This document shows, one piece after another, positions 63,115 to 64,000 of a stretch of DNA of 64,000 bases (positions are counted from its first letter, which is position 1; each line of letters begins with the position of its first letter). Source of the DNA: Caulobacteraceae bacterium (lineage in GTDB: Bacteria > Pseudomonadota > Alphaproteobacteria > Caulobacterales > Caulobacteraceae); contig JAIEQC010000014.1 in the NCBI GenBank assembly GCA_019748055.1, positions 1 through 64,000 of the forward strand. The letters are read 5' to 3'. The position numbers were made by a program, and so were the translations under genes. The notes below the pieces were generated by a model. The model was not told the origin of the DNA. It searched no databases and saw only the letters and a list, made by a program, of their open reading frames with translations.

Positions 63115-63835
63115 TGAGTTCCTCCGGGAGCGTGCCTTGGCGGCTGTCGCCGACGATGCGGCCGTCCTCCATGGCGATGATGCGGTCGGCGTAGCCGTAG
63201 ATGCGGTTGTCGTGGGTCACGACCAGGACGGCGCGGCCGGGACCCGCCGCGGCTTCCTTGAGGAGGCCCATCACCTGGCGCCCGGTTTCGGCGTCCAGCG
63301 CGGCGGTCGGTTCGTCGCAGACGACCAGGTCGGGCTCGTGGACGATGGCGCGTGCGATGGCGACGCGCTGCTGCTGGCCGCCCGACAGTTGGCGCGGCAG
63401 CTTGTCGGCGTGGGGGCCCATGCCCAGCGTCTCCAGCACCGCCCGGGCGCGCTCGGCGGCGACCTTGAGCGGCACTCCGTCGGTGACCAGCGCCATGGCG
63501 GCGTTCTCGGCCGCCGTTAGGGCCGGCAGCAGGTTGTACTGCTGGAAGATGAAACCGATCCGCTTGCGCCGCAGCCGCACCTTGTCGGCGTCGCGCATGG
63601 AGGTGATCGTCTGGCCCATCACCGTGACCTCGCCCGCCGTGGGCCGCAGGGTGCCGGACAGGATGGACAGCAGGGTCGTCTTGCCGCAGCCGGAGGGGCC
63701 GACCAGCATGGTCAGCTCTCCGGGCGCGATCTGCAGATCCACGCCGAACAGGACCTGGGTCTTCACGGCGTCGGACCCGAAGGCCATATCCACGCCGCGC
63801 GCGACGACAGGTGCGTCGAATGCCATGTCGCTCAT
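63092..63835 (-). CDS. ABC exporter ATP-binding protein (DevA/MacB/LolD type)
   Basis: A 247-residue ABC ATPase. Walker A is MLVGPSGCGKTTLLSIL, the Q-loop FIFQQYNLLPALTA, the signature LPRQLSGGQQQRVAIARAI, Walker B DLVVCDEPTAALDA and the switch His in VLVVTHDNR. The type fits DevA of the DevBCA exporter and MacB-like systems, which do not pump across the membrane but move substrate from the periplasm. ATG 63835 overlaps the permease stop (ATGA). Confidence 0.94.
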   Translation of the reverse strand: MSDMAFDAPVVARGVDMAFGSDAVKTQVLFGVDLQIAPGELTMLVGPSGCGKTTLLSILSGTLRPTAGEVTVMGQTITSMRDADKVRLRRKRIGFIFQQYNLLPALTAAENAAMALVTDGVPLKVAAERARAVLETLGMGPHADKLPRQLSGGQQQRVAIARAIVHEPDLVVCDEPTAALDAETGRQVMGLLKEAAAGPGRAVLVVTHDNRIYGYADRIIAMEDGRIVGDSRQGTLPEELNVHHQPA

Positions 63836-64000
63836 CCCCGGAACACGATGGCGGGATCGACGCGGTAAACCTTCAGCAGGCTGCCCAGCGACGAGATCAG
63901 GATGATCAGGAAGACCACCACGCCGGTGCCGACCAGCACCTGCCACGGCAGGTAGAAGTCCTCCAGCGCCGCGCCGCCACGCACGAAGGTGAAGAACAGG
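63832..64000 (-). CDS. FtsX-like ABC permease, 3' end only (partial)
   Basis: The last 55 residues of a permease whose start is beyond the window. A hydrophobic helix (VLVGTGVVVFLIILISSLGS) is followed by LLKVYRVDPAIVFRG and stop, the typical end of FtsX/DevC-type permeases. It should be the membrane subunit of the exporter formed with the ATPase, adaptor and outer-membrane channel downstream on this strand. Confidence 0.85.
   Translation of the reverse strand, partial: LFFTFVRGGAALEDFYLPWQVLVGTGVVVFLIILISSLGSLLKVYRVDPAIVFRG

Overview
The window is a high-GC, gene-dense piece of an alphaproteobacterial chromosome. Many genes overlap by the 4-base ATGA/GTGA arrangement and GTG/TTG starts are common. 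The arginine succinyltransferase genes, the TamA/TamB pair, the ligase-associated exonuclease, the DUF1501/DUF1800 pair, NodT-type efflux and the GyrA sequence point to Caulobacteraceae, most likely a Brevundimonas-like organism. That placement is inference from gene content. I see no prophage, insertion sequence or CRISPR array.

Layout. 1-2630: a truncated SDR/DoxX-like membrane protein, a DUF2269 protein and a DMT exporter. 2685-9329: periplasmic Cu/Zn superoxide dismutase divergent from gyrA, then a class IV aminotransferase, coaD and two tandem periplasmic cyclophilins. 9287-11804: a Ppx/GppA phosphatase, hspQ and phenylalanine hydroxylase. 11801-17210: an arginine-succinylation operon on the minus strand (M20 hydrolase, astA, astD, an unknown small membrane protein, astB). 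17318-24152: a membrane protein, tamB, tamA and a small lipoprotein. 24294-30835: two hybrid histidine kinases around a CoA-transferase/thioesterase operon and an MBL-fold DNA exonuclease. 31015-32734: queC-queE-queD for 7-deazaguanine synthesis. 32731-33780: a small lipoprotein and a pirin. 34125-45564: a type II secretion system split over both strands (gspD-C-I-H-G minus, gspL-M-E-F plus, gspN minus, gspJ-K plus), with an extra protein next to gspD that resembles a secretin N-terminal domain. 45636-51538: tRNA-Lys, a DUF1501/DUF1800 pair and an M1 peptidase. 51694-58342: a complete-looking his operon led by a TrpR-like regulator. 58583-64000: a TonB-dependent receptor and a DevBCA/MacAB-type efflux operon that runs off the right edge.

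The most striking item is in the his operon. The gene at the hisC-hisB position is one open frame of 476 codons. It joins a degenerate HisC-like aminotransferase domain, which has lost the PLP lysine, the PNNPTG motif and the active-site tyrosine, to an intact imidazoleglycerol-phosphate dehydratase (HisB). Order and content (G-D-[C*B]-H-A-F-IE) match the compact gammaproteobacterial operon. This suggests an ancestral hisC that was fused to hisB and then became a pseudoenzyme.

Other points worth a look are the secretin-N0-like protein, a 21-bp repeat that triplicates the start region of gspL, two intergenic elements built of 9-bp tandem units (one also a large hairpin), an unknown membrane gene embedded in the ast operon, GyrA residues Ala/Met at the two main quinolone positions, a QueD without the usual catalytic cysteine, and an aminotransferase gene with no canonical start codon.
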